This document shows, piece after piece, positions 37,721-46,784 of a stretch of DNA of 64,000 bases. Position 1 is the stretch's first letter. Each line of letters starts with the position of its first letter. This stretch comes from WJMB01 sp964581465 (GTDB lineage: Bacteria; RBG-13-66-14). The stretch is from assembly GCA_964581465.1 (NCBI GenBank), contig CAZOOP010000013.1:1-64000 (forward strand), read 5' to 3'. A program made the translations under genes and the position numbers. Under the pieces are notes generated by a model. The model searched no databases. It was not told the DNA's origin and saw only the letters and a list, made by a program, of their open reading frames with translations.

Positions 37721-37948
37721 AAATGAAACGAAAAACGCTGCGAAAACGCCGATAAACAAGCCACCATTCGAGTATAAGCCGCTGATATCAGTGTAAAACC
37801 GCCGCTGTGCTAATAATGTCTGTCGGTTATTAACAGGCCCGTGTTTTATCTCGACATATAATAATAACATAAGATAATATATAAACGTATGTATGTTGTT
37901 TACGCTAACTTTTTCTTACAGCAGATAACCTCAAAAGGAGGGCGGAGA

Positions 37949-39553
37949 ATGAAACGGATGCTGTTACTCGTTTTGGCCTTGGTGTTAGTTGCAACCGCAG
38001 GCGCTGATGAATGGGTTATCGAGACGGTCGATTCCGATGATGATGTCGGTTGGTACACCTCCTTGGCGCTGGATTCCAGCGGCAACCCGCACATCTCGTA
38101 CCACGACGACGGCAACGAAAACCTCAAGTACGCCCGCTGGAACGGCGCGAGCTGGGAGATCGAGACGGTCGATTCCGATGATGATGTCGGTTGGTACACC
38201 TCCCTGGCGCTTGATTCCAGCGGCAACCCGCACATCTCTTACCACGACAAGGGCACCGGCGACCTTCAGTACGCCGCCTGGAATGGCGCGAGCTGGCAGA
38301 TCGAGACGGTGGATTCGGGTGGTGATGTAGGCGATTCGACCTCCTTGGCGCTGGATTCCAGCAATAACCCACACATCTCCTACTATGACATCATCAACGA
38401 CAATCTCAAGTACGCCGCCTGGAATGGCGCGAGCTGGGAGATCGAGACGGTGGATTCGGCAGATTATGTAGGCAAGTACACTTCCCTGGCGCTGGATTCC
38501 AGCGGCAACCCGCATATTTCATATTACGATGACGATAACAAAGACCTCAAGTACGCCGTCTGGAACGGTTCGAGCTGGCTAATCGAGACGGTGGATTCGA
38601 CTGGTGATGTCGGCAGTTACACCTCCATTGATCTGGATTCCCAAGGCAACGCACACATCTCCTATCACGACAATACCAACGGAAACCTCAAGTACGCTTG
38701 GAATAATCAGTCTCCAACGGCCTTCAGCCTGCTCAGTCCCGCCGACGGCGCCACCGTCGACGACTACCCCCTGTGCGACTGGGAGGATTCGACCGACCCC
38801 GAAGGCGGGGATATCACCTACGATCTGTGGTATTCAACCGATGACCAGTTCGACACCTACGAGGAGCTCATCGGCCTGACCGACTCGGAGCACCAGTTCA
38901 GCGACACCGAGCTGGATCCGGATACCACCTACCACTGGAAGGTCGTTGCCACCGACGGCTATCTCGAAACCTGGTCCAGTGAGACTTGGAGCTTCTACGT
39001 GCCGAACAATGTCAGCATCGACGGCGTCGAGCTGGCGGCGAATCCCGCCGCCGACGGCGTTCTGCTGGGCTGGAGCATCAGCGGCGACGTGCCCGCCGGT
39101 GTTCGCATCCTGCGCGGTGTGGATGAACCCGTCGGTGTTTCAGGTTCGTTAGGTGGTGAGACCACCCGCTGGCTGGATCGTGGTGTCGAACCCGGCGGGA
39201 GCTACGTCTACTGGCTCGAAGCCACCGATAGCGACGGTCGCACCGAGCGATACGGCCCGACGGCTGCCGTGGTCGTTCCCGAGACTCAGAGCGTCCTGAC
39301 CCTGGAGGCCCCCTGGCCCAGTCCGGCGACGAACGGCGTGACACTGGCCTTCGAACTGCCGCCGGATGCGGGCGATGCGAGCGTCACCATCTACGACTTG
39401 GCCGGACGGATCGTCGAGACCGTCGACATCGACGCCATCCCCGGACGCCAAACATTGATGATAGACACCACCGCCTATCGCCCCGGGGTCTATCTGCTAA
39501 GGCTGGAGACGTGGAACGAATCGCTCAGCCGCCGGGTGGTTATCGGCCACTAG
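37949..39553 (+). CDS. Secreted repeat protein with Fn3-like region and FlgD-Ig/sorting-type C-terminus
   Basis: 534 residues from ATG 37949, preceded by AGGAGGGCGGAGA; an upstream in-frame start at 37889 would precede the signal peptide MKRMLLLVLALVLVATAGAD. Residues 24-252 are five 47-residue repeats (IETVDSDDDVGWYTSLALDS, then GNPHISYHD and LKYA-WNGASW), probably beta-propeller blades. A fibronectin-like segment covers about 255-350 (FSLLSPADGATVDDYPLCDW), and a further Ig-like part about 355-445. The end (VTIYDLAGRIVETVDID ... YRPGVYLLRLE) matches the FlgD-Ig-like/type IX sorting-like module of FCB-group secreted proteins. It is probably exported to the surface. No T9SS gene is in the window. 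Confidence 0.85.
   Translation: MKRMLLLVLALVLVATAGADEWVIETVDSDDDVGWYTSLALDSSGNPHISYHDDGNENLKYARWNGASWEIETVDSDDDVGWYTSLALDSSGNPHISYHDKGTGDLQYAAWNGASWQIETVDSGGDVGDSTSLALDSSNNPHISYYDIINDNLKYAAWNGASWEIETVDSADYVGKYTSLALDSSGNPHISYYDDDNKDLKYAVWNGSSWLIETVDSTGDVGSYTSIDLDSQGNAHISYHDNTNGNLKYAWNNQSPTAFSLLSPADGATVDDYPLCDWEDSTDPEGGDITYDLWYSTDDQFDTYEELIGLTDSEHQFSDTELDPDTTYHWKVVATDGYLETWSSETWSFYVPNNVSIDGVELAANPAADGVLLGWSISGDVPAGVRILRGVDEPVGVSGSLGGETTRWLDRGVEPGGSYVYWLEATDSDGRTERYGPTAAVVVPETQSVLTLEAPWPSPATNGVTLAFELPPDAGDASVTIYDLAGRIVETVDIDAIPGRQTLMIDTTAYRPGVYLLRLETWNESLSRRVVIGH
38018..38706 (+). repeat. Five tandem 141-bp units inside the surface-protein gene
   Basis: GAGACGGT landmarks stand at 38021, 38162, 38303, 38444 and 38585, exactly 141 bp apart. 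The first two units are nearly identical over about 80 bases; later ones diverge. The last unit is short. Confidence 0.9.
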
Positions 39554-39584
39554 AGGGCGATTGGCATAGTTGATGTATTGTTGT

Positions 39585-39604
39585 GCGGGGTCTTTAGACC
39601 CCGC
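39585..39604 (+). terminator. Terminator-like hairpin after the surface-protein gene
   Basis: GCGGGGTC-TTTA-GACCCCGC followed by CGCTTGTTT, 31 bp after the stop. Same loop and stem as 37018-37039. 39605-39882 contains nothing else recognised. Confidence 0.75.
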
Positions 39605-39882
39605 CGCTTGTTTCCGGTACGGTTATGCAGCGCTTGTTACCTGCCGACGCAGGAGGTCGGATGGTGAAGGCGCTCGACATAACAACCCGCTGATGCCTTC
39701 AACTCGATCAACGGCCTGTTGATATATGGGCCAAGCCAGCTAACAACCCGCTTTCAGCGTATCATCCGGCAAAGGCTGCCTTCAGACGGCTCCAGGATTA
39801 GGCGTAGTCCCAAGGGGGGCGGCCCACAGACCGACCCCCTTGCTAAACCAATCAGTGATCCGTTGAGCAGGTCCGTAGAGCA

Positions 39883-40893
39883 CTAGGCCGCCTTCAGGCG
39901 GTGACGCAGCCTGCCCACGGCGAAGACGATCAGTCCTAGGCCCATCACCAGGGCGATGCTCACTTCAAGGACCAATGAAGGCCAGTTTCCGTCGGTTACC
40001 GAGCCAAAACCCCGTGCAAGCCAGTAGGTGGGCAGCCACCACATGGTGGCCTCCCAGGCGGGTGGAATCAGGGCGGCCACGACCGGGGGGAAGATGATGA
40101 TCGCCATGGCCTTGAAGTAGGTCATCATCTGCATCTCGGAGTTGGCGTAGAGGCCGAGCAGCAATCCCAGACCCGACCCCGTGGCCACTCCCACGGCGGA
40201 AACGGCCAACAGGGCGCCCCAGTTGACGCTCAGACCCATCAGCAGGTAGATCAACGGCGGCAATACAAAGGAGAGCAGCCCGGCGGCCAGGGACTTTCCC
40301 ACCAGGTACTCGGAACGGGAGAGGGGGCTGACGGCCAGGGCGGCGCTGACTCCGGAGATGCGCTCCTCCATCAGCGAGAAGCCCACGGCCAGGGCGCCGA
40401 CCACTCCGCCGAAGAGGGCGAAGCACTGGGCGAAGACGTTGCGCCAGCGCGTCAGGGCGTTGTCCTCGTCGACGACTACCTCGATGGAGGACCCGGGCAG
40501 CGGAGATCCCTCCAGGGCCGCCTGGGCGACCGCCACAGCCCTGCCGGCGGCCTCGAGGGCGCCTTCATCTTCATCGCCCTGGAGCAGCAGGGTCAGCTCG
40601 CCGTCACGCAGCACCACGCCGGGGGTGTCGCTCTGTCGGGCGACGACGTCCTCCAGCTCGTCGCGGTCGTCGACCTCGATCAGTTTGGCCAGCCGGGAAA
40701 GCTCGCTCCGGGCCGCGGCGGGGAGATCGTCGGGAACGGCCAACACCAGTTCGAAGCTGGCGGCGGCGGGGAGGATCAGTTGGAAGATCAAGACCATCAG
40801 CAGGGGACCGAAGAGCCCGAAGATGACCATCCGATTGCGGAAGATGCTCTTGTACTCCCTGCGGAGGGATGTCAGCAGGCGGCGCGTTTTCAT
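39883..40893 (-). CDS. ABC-2 type exporter permease, second subunit
   Basis: 336 residues. One span near residues 23-45 (MVIFGLFGPLLMVLIFQLIL), a large extracytoplasmic domain (about 50-160), then five or so spans to the end (including FALFGGVVGALAVGFSLMEE, LLSFVLPPLIYLLMGLSV). This is the NatB/ABC2_membrane_3 layout. Its ATG overlaps the stop of the neighbouring permease by four bases, so the two form a heterodimer on one transcript. The substrate is unknown; NatAB-type systems export Na+ or drugs/peptides. Confidence 0.85.
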   Translation of the reverse strand: MKTRRLLTSLRREYKSIFRNRMVIFGLFGPLLMVLIFQLILPAAASFELVLAVPDDLPAAARSELSRLAKLIEVDDRDELEDVVARQSDTPGVVLRDGELTLLLQGDEDEGALEAAGRAVAVAQAALEGSPLPGSSIEVVVDEDNALTRWRNVFAQCFALFGGVVGALAVGFSLMEERISGVSAALAVSPLSRSEYLVGKSLAAGLLSFVLPPLIYLLMGLSVNWGALLAVSAVGVATGSGLGLLLGLYANSEMQMMTYFKAMAIIIFPPVVAALIPPAWEATMWWLPTYWLARGFGSVTDGNWPSLVLEVSIALVMGLGLIVFAVGRLRHRLKAA

Positions 40894-42026
40894 CGGAGGG
40901 CCTCCTTTCCTTGGCCGTCACCAATACCCAGGGAGACGCCCCAGAGTCGACGGCGGAATACCCAGCCCCCGAAGACCAGGGCGAAGGCGGTCACGGCGAT
41001 GGCGTAGGCGAGGTTGAGCCAGAGAACGTCGGCCTGTCCGGTGGGGAAGAAGGCCTCGCGGACCAGGCGCAGGATCGGGTAGGTCGGCAAGTAGGCGAAC
41101 TCGGGGAAGCTCGGCACGAAGAGGGAGCTCACGGGCAGGCTGATGCCGAAGGTCACCAGGGCGCCGGTGAGGATGAAGCCGGTCAACGATTTGAAGAAGC
41201 CGGAAAGCAGGAAGGCCAGCCCGGCGGCGAACAGGCAGAGCAGCACGGCGGAGACCATCGCCAGGCCCAGGCCGGGGAAGAGCCCCCAGACGCCCACAGT
41301 GGTCACGAAGGCCTCGGCGAGGACGAAGATGCTCAGCGCCAGGGCCTTGGCGGTGAGGATCTCGCCCATGCCGGCGGGGCTGGTGCGCAGGGAGTCGATG
41401 GTGCCCCGGCTGCGCTCGCCTGTCATCAGCACCGCGCCGAACCAGAGCCCGATGATGAAGGCCTCGCCGAAGACGAACATGGGAACTATGGCCCGTCCTG
41501 CAGTGGGTTTCTCGCTCCAGGAATAGCCGGGCAACAGCTCGCGCGGCGGCTCCTCCAGCTCTTCACCGTCGGTGAGCAGGGAAGCCAGCCATTGGTCCGT
41601 CGTCTGGGCCGTCAACCGCCGGGTGGTCTCGGGCAGCAGGTCGGGCATCAGGTGACGGAAAGCGTAGCCGCCGGCGGCGTCTGCCTCGATGACGATGCCG
41701 AAGCCGACGTCGACCTCGGTGACGGCACGGCGGACCGCCGCCTCGTCTTCCAGCCAGGCGAAGCGCTTGGTTTCCCGGGCGTCGAGCTCACCAGGCTCCA
41801 CTTCCATCCAGCCCTCGTTTTCGAGGGCCGGGCCGAGCACGGCGGCCAGGTTGTCACCGGTGGCGTCGTGGAGGAAGAGGGCCTCGTCGACGACGACCTC
41901 GCTGCCGCCGAGCAGGTGTCCCAGGACGATCCCAGCGACGACCATGGCCACGGTGATCCAGATCAGGTTGCTCTGGACGATATGGCGCAGGTCGGCCCGG
42001 GTGAGTTGCCAGATTCGGTTGAGCAC
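40890..42026 (-). CDS. ABC-2 type exporter permease, first subunit
   Basis: 378 residues from GTG 42026 with GGGAGG seven bases upstream. Same layout as the downstream subunit: first span IWITVAMVVAGIVLGHLLGG, extracytoplasmic domain to about residue 170, then six hydrophobic segments (VPMFVFGEAFIIGLWFGAVL; GLFPGLGLAMVSAVLLCLFA). The motif GERSRGTIDSLRTSPAGMGE, typical of ABC-2 permeases, follows the second span. It lies 11 bp downstream of the ATPase gene. Confidence 0.85.
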   Translation of the reverse strand: MLNRIWQLTRADLRHIVQSNLIWITVAMVVAGIVLGHLLGGSEVVVDEALFLHDATGDNLAAVLGPALENEGWMEVEPGELDARETKRFAWLEDEAAVRRAVTEVDVGFGIVIEADAAGGYAFRHLMPDLLPETTRRLTAQTTDQWLASLLTDGEELEEPPRELLPGYSWSEKPTAGRAIVPMFVFGEAFIIGLWFGAVLMTGERSRGTIDSLRTSPAGMGEILTAKALALSIFVLAEAFVTTVGVWGLFPGLGLAMVSAVLLCLFAAGLAFLLSGFFKSLTGFILTGALVTFGISLPVSSLFVPSFPEFAYLPTYPILRLVREAFFPTGQADVLWLNLAYAIAVTAFALVFGGWVFRRRLWGVSLGIGDGQGKEALR

Positions 42027-42037
42027 TTCTCACCTCC

Positions 42038-42889
42038 CTAGAGATGCTGGCCGACCAGCTTGACGAAGGCGTCCTCCAGGGTCGCCTCCTTGGTGTGCAT
42101 GGTGACGACGGCGCCCTCGACCAGCCAGCGGCCCAGCCGCTCGCGGTCCTCGGCGTCGTCCAGGGATAGCTCACGGGTCGTCGAGCGGCCGTCCTCGATC
42201 ACCTCGACGGCGATCCGCCGTTCCCCCAGGGCCAGCTTGAGATCGTGGGGGGTGTCCACGGCGGCCAGCCGACCGCGGTGGATGAAGGCCACCCGATCGC
42301 AGAGGCTGTCGGCTTCGTACATGTTGTGGGTTGTCAGGAAAACCGTCACCCCGTTGTCGAGCGCCCGGTGGATCGCCTCGCGGATCACCAGGGCGATGTC
42401 GGGGTCGAGGCCGCCGGTGGGCTCATCGAGAAAGAGCGCCCGGGGATCGGGGATCAGAGCCCGGGCGAAGACCAGGCGCTGGAGCATCCCACGGGAACAC
42501 TCGGAGCCCCGTTTGTCGGCGGCGTCACCGAGTCCGACCAGCTCGAGCAACTCCTTGGGGTCCCGGGTCTCGCCGCTGTAGAGGCGGCGGTAGAACTCCA
42601 GGTTCTCCAGCACGGTGAACTTTTCGTAGATGTTGGGCAGCTCGAAGCTGACACCGATCTGCTCGAAGTAGGCCGGTTCGGGGTTGCGCAGGTCGTGGTC
42701 CAGGATGCGCACCGTGCCCCCCTGCAGGGGCAACTGGCCGGTGAGCAGCTTGATCGTTGTCGACTTGCCGGCGCCGTTGGGGCCGAGGAAGCCGAAGCAC
42801 TCGCCGCGCTCGACGGTGAAGTCGATGCCGTCGACGGCGGGCGGGGCGTCTTTCTCGTAACGAAAACGCAGGTTCTCGACCGTGATCAT
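42038..42889 (-). CDS. ABC transporter ATP-binding protein (NatA-like)
   Basis: 283 residues with GGAGG ahead of ATG 42889. Walker A is GPNGAGKST (residues 36-44), Walker B is ALFLDEPTGGLDP, and the H-loop is FLTTHNMYEADSLCDRVAFI. The signature is unusual: CSRGMLQRLVFARAL instead of LSGGQ. It powers the two permeases downstream. Upstream, 42927-42941 is a small inverted repeat (GTTTG-TCAGG-CAAAC) that could be an operator for the winged-helix regulator. A MITE-1 terminus lies at 42971-42981. 42982-43384 contains no convincing gene. Confidence 0.92.
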   Translation of the reverse strand: MITVENLRFRYEKDAPPAVDGIDFTVERGECFGFLGPNGAGKSTTIKLLTGQLPLQGGTVRILDHDLRNPEPAYFEQIGVSFELPNIYEKFTVLENLEFYRRLYSGETRDPKELLELVGLGDAADKRGSECSRGMLQRLVFARALIPDPRALFLDEPTGGLDPDIALVIREAIHRALDNGVTVFLTTHNMYEADSLCDRVAFIHRGRLAAVDTPHDLKLALGERRIAVEVIEDGRSTTRELSLDDAEDRERLGRWLVEGAVVTMHTKEATLEDAFVKLVGQHL

Positions 42890-43384
42890 GGTTCCTCCAG
42901 TGTGTTGTAAGTCTGTTCAAAAACAGGTTTGTCAGGCAAACTAACTTGGGCAAAAAAGATGAAATGGTCAGGGATTATCACTCGCTCTTGGACCGGTTTG
43001 GATCGCTCTCGGTTGTCATTCTACGCTGGACAGCTCAGCATCCCGTGATTTCCTGATGATCGATTTGCGGCGACGGTGATTGTCCGCTCGTGGCGCCGTT
43101 TGCAATCGAGAGGTTGCCGGTCCGGACAAGCCGTCTGGAATCGCGACCGATCGAGTCAGCGACCTGGGCGAGGAGGGCATAAAGAGCATCCACCTCGTAG
43201 CGGCTCTGGTCGCTCCTGCTGTTCGTCCGGTACACTCTGACAATCCTGCCGCGCTTGGTGTCAGTCAGCGGTTCTGGATATGCGGTGATCGACGCGTTAC
43301 CAGAGGTGTTTCGGCAGGAAGCGATCGGCTCGGGTCTCGCCGGTCACTCCGAGCGGGTAGACTCGGCGGGGTCTCGGTCCGGGG

Positions 43385-43723
43385 CTATTGGTCGGCTTCG
43401 GGTGATTCATCGTCGTCCCGGGCGCCGGCGATGATCTCCTCGAGCAGCGCCAGGTAGGCCGAGAAGTCGCGACGGCCCGTCGGCGTGGCGCTGTAGCTGG
43501 TGCGGGGGATACGCTCGACGAACTCCTTCTTTACCCTGAGGTAGCCGGCCTCCTCCAGCTTGCGCAGGTGCAGGGAGAGGTTGCCCTTGGTCAGGTTCAG
43601 CCGCTTGAGCAGCTCGGTGAACTCCAACGGCTCCTCGGCGGTGCAGATCAGGCTCATGATGGCCATCCGCGTGCGCTGGTGCAGCACCGGGTTGAGGTTG
43701 AAGATTTTGACCGGATTGCCCAT
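43385..43723 (-). CDS. Winged-helix transcriptional regulator
   Basis: 112 residues. It belongs to the HTH_34/ArsR-like group: VLHQRTRMAIMSLICTAEEP (helix 1), FTELLKRLNLTKGNLSLHLR (helix-turn-helix at about 37-56), KLEEAGYLRVKKEF (wing), then an RTSYSATPTGRRDFSAYL dimerisation helix. Such small regulators commonly sit next to NatAB-like ABC exporters and a membrane protein, and control them. The ATG follows the upstream membrane gene's stop by two bases. Confidence 0.88.
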   Translation of the reverse strand: MGNPVKIFNLNPVLHQRTRMAIMSLICTAEEPLEFTELLKRLNLTKGNLSLHLRKLEEAGYLRVKKEFVERIPRTSYSATPTGRRDFSAYLALLEEIIAGARDDDESPEADQ

Positions 43724-43725
43724 GG

Positions 43726-44376
43726 TCAGTCACGGGGGCCGTCTTCGACCCGGCTGAAGGCGATCAGGGGCAGGCCCCAGCAGACGGCGACCTTGTAAAA
43801 GGGGTAGCCGTGGAGAAGGAAGGTCGCCGGCAGGGCCAGGGCGAGCGCGCTGAGGCCCAGCACCAGCACGCTGCGCAGACGCACGATGGAGGTGAAGGCG
43901 GTCAGCATCGCCGCGGCGGCGGCGGAGAGGAAGCCGAAGATGTAGTCTCCCTGTCCGGCCCGGGCCAGCAGGATCGTTCCCAGGGCGCCGACGAGGGCGA
44001 AGGGCACCAGGCGCAGGTAATCGGCGCGCATCATCTGGCCGATGACGCCGAAGAGGGAGTAGCCCTCGCGCCGGGCCGCCCGGGCGATCCCCAGGCTCTT
44101 GATGGCGGTGAAGACGGCGATGGCCAGCCCGCCAACGATCCAGAGCACGCTGGACTTCTCCAGACCGGCGATGACCGGCGGGGCGTAGTCGAGGATCAAC
44201 TGCATCCCGACGCCGATGACCACGGCGGCGATCCCCATGAGCAGAAAGAGGTGGCTGATCTCTTGGGAGACCTTGCGGAACAGGGCGCTCTTGCCGCTTT
44301 TATCGACCAGGCGCCGGATGTGACGCAGGTCCTCGATGCTCTCGCGGACATCCTCGGGCAGTTGTCGCTGGTTCAT
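43726..44376 (-). CDS. Membrane protein partnered with winged-helix regulator
   Basis: 216 residues from ATG 44376 (GGAG five bases upstream; the longer frame from 44499 runs through the promoter and is rejected). A cytoplasmic N-terminus (PEDVRESIEDLRHIRRLVDK) is followed by about six spans (LFLLMGIAAVVIGVGMQLIL, SSVLWIVGGLAIAVFTAI, RLVPFALVGALGTILLA and others). It may be a sensor or accessory part for the regulator/ABC system. It is first in this two-gene operon and has its own strong promoter. Confidence 0.78.
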   Translation of the reverse strand: MNQRQLPEDVRESIEDLRHIRRLVDKSGKSALFRKVSQEISHLFLLMGIAAVVIGVGMQLILDYAPPVIAGLEKSSVLWIVGGLAIAVFTAIKSLGIARAARREGYSLFGVIGQMMRADYLRLVPFALVGALGTILLARAGQGDYIFGFLSAAAAAMLTAFTSIVRLRSVLVLGLSALALALPATFLLHGYPFYKVAVCWGLPLIAFSRVEDGPRD

Positions 44377-44438
44377 CTCTCCACCTGACGGGGGCGGCCT
44401 GTCTGATTGCAGACCGGTATGTGTCACAAACCGCTTGC

Positions 44439-44467
44439 TAGTATAGACCAAATCCGTTGGTTCGTCA
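44439..44467 (-). promoter_or_regulatory. Sigma-70 promoter for the regulator operon
   Basis: Minus strand TTGACG (44467-44462), 17-bp spacer, TATACT (44444-44439), 62 bp before the start at 44376. Confidence 0.8.
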
Positions 44468-44517
44468 AGCGCCGGGAGACTCTTTTGCTGGCGATTCAAT
44501 TACGTTTAGTTAGAAGC

Positions 44518-44738
44518 AGGGATCCTCATCCTTGCCTGAACTGACATACATCGCTAATAGTTTGTTATTATGTGCGTTATAGTTGTTTCTGTGCCTTGCT
44601 TGGTGGCGCGAAACCAGTTGGGTTATTAAGAGACCAGCTCAAAGAGAAGACAGAGAGTCGGGGAGTCCGGATTGTTGATTTGCATCCCGGCTTCCCAGTG
44701 ACAAGTAAGCTATCTGCTTTCTAATAATGTCTTTATCA
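44518..44738 (-). repeat. MITE-1, truncated copy
   Basis: Terminus GGGATCCTCATCCTTGCCTG plus AACTGACATACATCGCTAAT, then TTGGTGGCGCGAAACCAG and GAGAGTCGGGGAGTCCGGAT. It runs into another MITE-1 terminus at 44740, so its far end is lost. Confidence 0.6.
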
Positions 44739-44739
44739 G

Positions 44740-45014
44740 GGGATTATCACTCGCACCTGAACCGACTCATCCAGCGAATAGATTGTCATTGGTTGCTTTA
44801 TAGTTCACACTCGCCGCCATTGTTATCCCTTTGCTTGGTGGCGATGCACCTGGACCTGCGTTGAGTACCGCCGGAAGCCCGAGGCAGTTGGTCCCGCTCG
44901 TGAGTCGACCGCGCTGTGAGTAAATGACCTGCTGACGACGCCCTATTGCTCGCTTTATCAGCTTAGACCGCTATTCGCTTTCGCTGGTTGACCCCTCGCC
45001 GCGGGTGATAACCA
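44740..45014 (-). repeat. MITE-1, internally shortened copy
   Basis: GGGATTATCACTCGCACCTG at one end and GCGGGTGATAACCAG at the other; CTTGGTGGCGATGCACC inside. 275 bp. Confidence 0.55.
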
Positions 45015-45104
45015 GGATCACTTCTTAATGCGTCTTGCTCAAATTGCGAATGCTTGGTCCGGTTTCTGGTGACGATTCCTTATCAGGAAAAAGTATTTTA
45101 GGGA

Positions 45105-45452
45105 GGGATTATCACCGGATACTGAACCGACGTTATTAACTATAAAAAGCGGCTTTTCGAACGGAGGTGCTTTCAAATACCCCGTGATAGGCTTTAGATC
45201 GATAAGCCGAAGATTAATCATACCTGCTAAAGCCGCTATTTGAAAGCGTTTAGTCTCATACTACCTGGTAGGTCCGGGATGCAAATCAGGAGTCGCGACT
45301 TCCCGACTCTCAGCGTCCTAGAAGCGCCCACATAGAGCAAGTCTGGTTTTCCGCCACCAGGCAACGCACAAACAGGGACAACCTGCAACTATAAGCCACT
45401 ACACATCAAGCTAATAGCGATACGTATCTGTTCAAGCACGTGTGATAATCCC
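45105..45452 (+). repeat. MITE-1, best complete copy
   Basis: 348 bp from GGGATTATCACCGGATACTG plus AACC to TGTTCAAGCACGTGTGATAA plus TCCC. The termini are inverted copies (GGGATTATCAC-N7-TGAAC on both). Flanks TTTAGGGA (45097-45104) and TTTTGGGA (45453-45460) agree at seven of eight bases, the 8-bp target duplication expected for IS1595-type transposition. No coding content. Confidence 0.8.
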
Positions 45453-45565
45453 TTTTGGGATTATTGATCTTGAGCCACCTGGGTGACTCGACGGATGCTG
45501 ACGCCTCAACAGTTGTTAATCATTCATTTCCTCTTACATTTCCTCTTAACATGGCAATCATGAAA

Positions 45566-45886
45566 GGCATCATATAACCTGATCGGACCAGATCAGGCTG
45601 CTCGGGAGCGGCGAGCTGGGCCGTTATTTCCTACCGGGACAGACTCCGTCATTAATCAGGAGTTCATCTTGTAAACCCTTACTGCTTGTTATTTAAGCAC
45701 TTGTGAGCCAGTAGCAGTCTGCTGTCAGGGCATACATACGTATGCTGATGTCGGGGCAGCAAAAGAACAGGCCCGTGTTGGCCGCCACTTTTTGACTGCC
45801 CGTCTCGTGGTAGATTACTGATGATCAGCATCTCTATGAACAACAGTATCAAATCACGATCCGGTCCGGTAAGGGCATACTATCCC
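45566..45886 (+). repeat. MITE-2, full-length copy
   Basis: 321 bp from GGCATCATATAACCTGATCG to CCGGTAAGGGCATACTATCC plus C. Internal GACTGCCCGTC and CTGCTGTCAGGGCA match the copy at 51695. Its right end abuts the parA terminator T tract. Confidence 0.65.
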
Positions 45887-45889
45887 AAA

Positions 45890-45909
45890 TAAAAAAACCA
45901 CCCCGGTGG
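45890..45909 (-). terminator. Intrinsic terminator after parA-like gene
   Basis: Minus strand CCACC-GG-GGTGG followed by TTTTTTT, 36 bp beyond the stop. Confidence 0.65.
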
Positions 45910-45944
45910 ACGGCGGCGGTTCGTTTTATTGCTCGACTAATGGT

Positions 45945-46784
45945 CTATACCGGCTTTTTCCGGCCTTTTCTGAAGTTGACGCAGCGCTGGACGACCTCGT
46001 CGGCCAGGCTGGCGAAATCCGAGGAGCCCCGCGAGGCCGGTGAGTACTCGAAGACGGTTTGGGCGTGGTTGGGCGCTTCGGAGATCTTGCGCGAGTAGCG
46101 GATGATGGTCTCGGTCAGCAGCTCGCCGAAGTGTCCCCGGGCCAGACGCAGGATCGCCCGGTGGGCCTTGTCGAAGCGGTTATAAAAGTTGGGCGCGACC
46201 CCGAGGATGTGGGGGGCGTGCTCCGGGGGCAGCTCGCGCAGGGCGTTGATCGTCTTCACGGCGGTGATCGCCGTCAGGTAGTCGGTCGAAAAGGGAAGAA
46301 GAACATGGTCGGCGGCGTAGAGTATGTTGTAGGTGAGTACGTTGAGCGCCGGGGGGCAGTCGAAGATGATGTAGTCGAGACGGCTCAGACGCGAGAGGAT
46401 CCGGCCGAGCACATGGTAGCGATCGACGCGCTGATCGATCAGGCTGGAGATCTCCCAGAGGTCGTAGCCACCGGAGCTGATCAGGACCAGGTTGTCACGC
46501 AGCCGCTGCAGGGCGACCTCTTCGCCCATCAACAACTCGGCCAGCCCTCCGCCGACGGGCTGGAGATTGAAGTAGGTGGCGATGGTGCCCTGGGGGTCGC
46601 CGTCGATTAGAATCACGCGCTTGCCCTGCAGGGCAAGCGCCGCGGATAGGTTGACCGCGGTGGTGGTTTTGCCCGTGCCGCCCTTGGCGATGAAAACGGC
46701 GATGGATTCCACGTTCTCGATGACGCCTTTCGTTATCGTTCGAGTGCGCGGGAGCGTTCCGGTGCTCATGCTGATCATTGCCAC
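45945..46784 (-). CDS. Orphan ParA/Soj-family ATPase
   Basis: 279 residues (GTG 46784; ATG 46778 or 46769 also possible). The deviant Walker A is AKGGTGKTTTAVNLSAALAL (about residues 33-52), the A' motif is ILIDGDPQGTIATYF, and the Walker B is LDYIIFDCPPALNVLTYNI, as in chromosome/plasmid partition and cell-organising ATPases. No parB-like or centromere-like gene is beside it, so it may position some other cargo (MinD/ParA-like) or be the single remnant of a partition locus. The C-terminus has the basic tail CVNFRKGRKKPV. Confidence 0.85.
   Translation of the reverse strand: MAMISMSTGTLPRTRTITKGVIENVESIAVFIAKGGTGKTTTAVNLSAALALQGKRVILIDGDPQGTIATYFNLQPVGGGLAELLMGEEVALQRLRDNLVLISSGGYDLWEISSLIDQRVDRYHVLGRILSRLSRLDYIIFDCPPALNVLTYNILYAADHVLLPFSTDYLTAITAVKTINALRELPPEHAPHILGVAPNFYNRFDKAHRAILRLARGHFGELLTETIIRYSRKISEAPNHAQTVFEYSPASRGSSDFASLADEVVQRCVNFRKGRKKPV

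Noticed and set aside
43035..43235. 66-codon minus-strand frame between the ABC ATPase gene and the regulator
   Set aside because: No ribosome site, ordinary composition and no recognised motif; overlaps an equally open frame.
45945..46784. Complete chromosome partition locus or replication origin
   Set aside because: No parB, parS or dnaA/DnaA-box cluster was found near the ParA-like gene.
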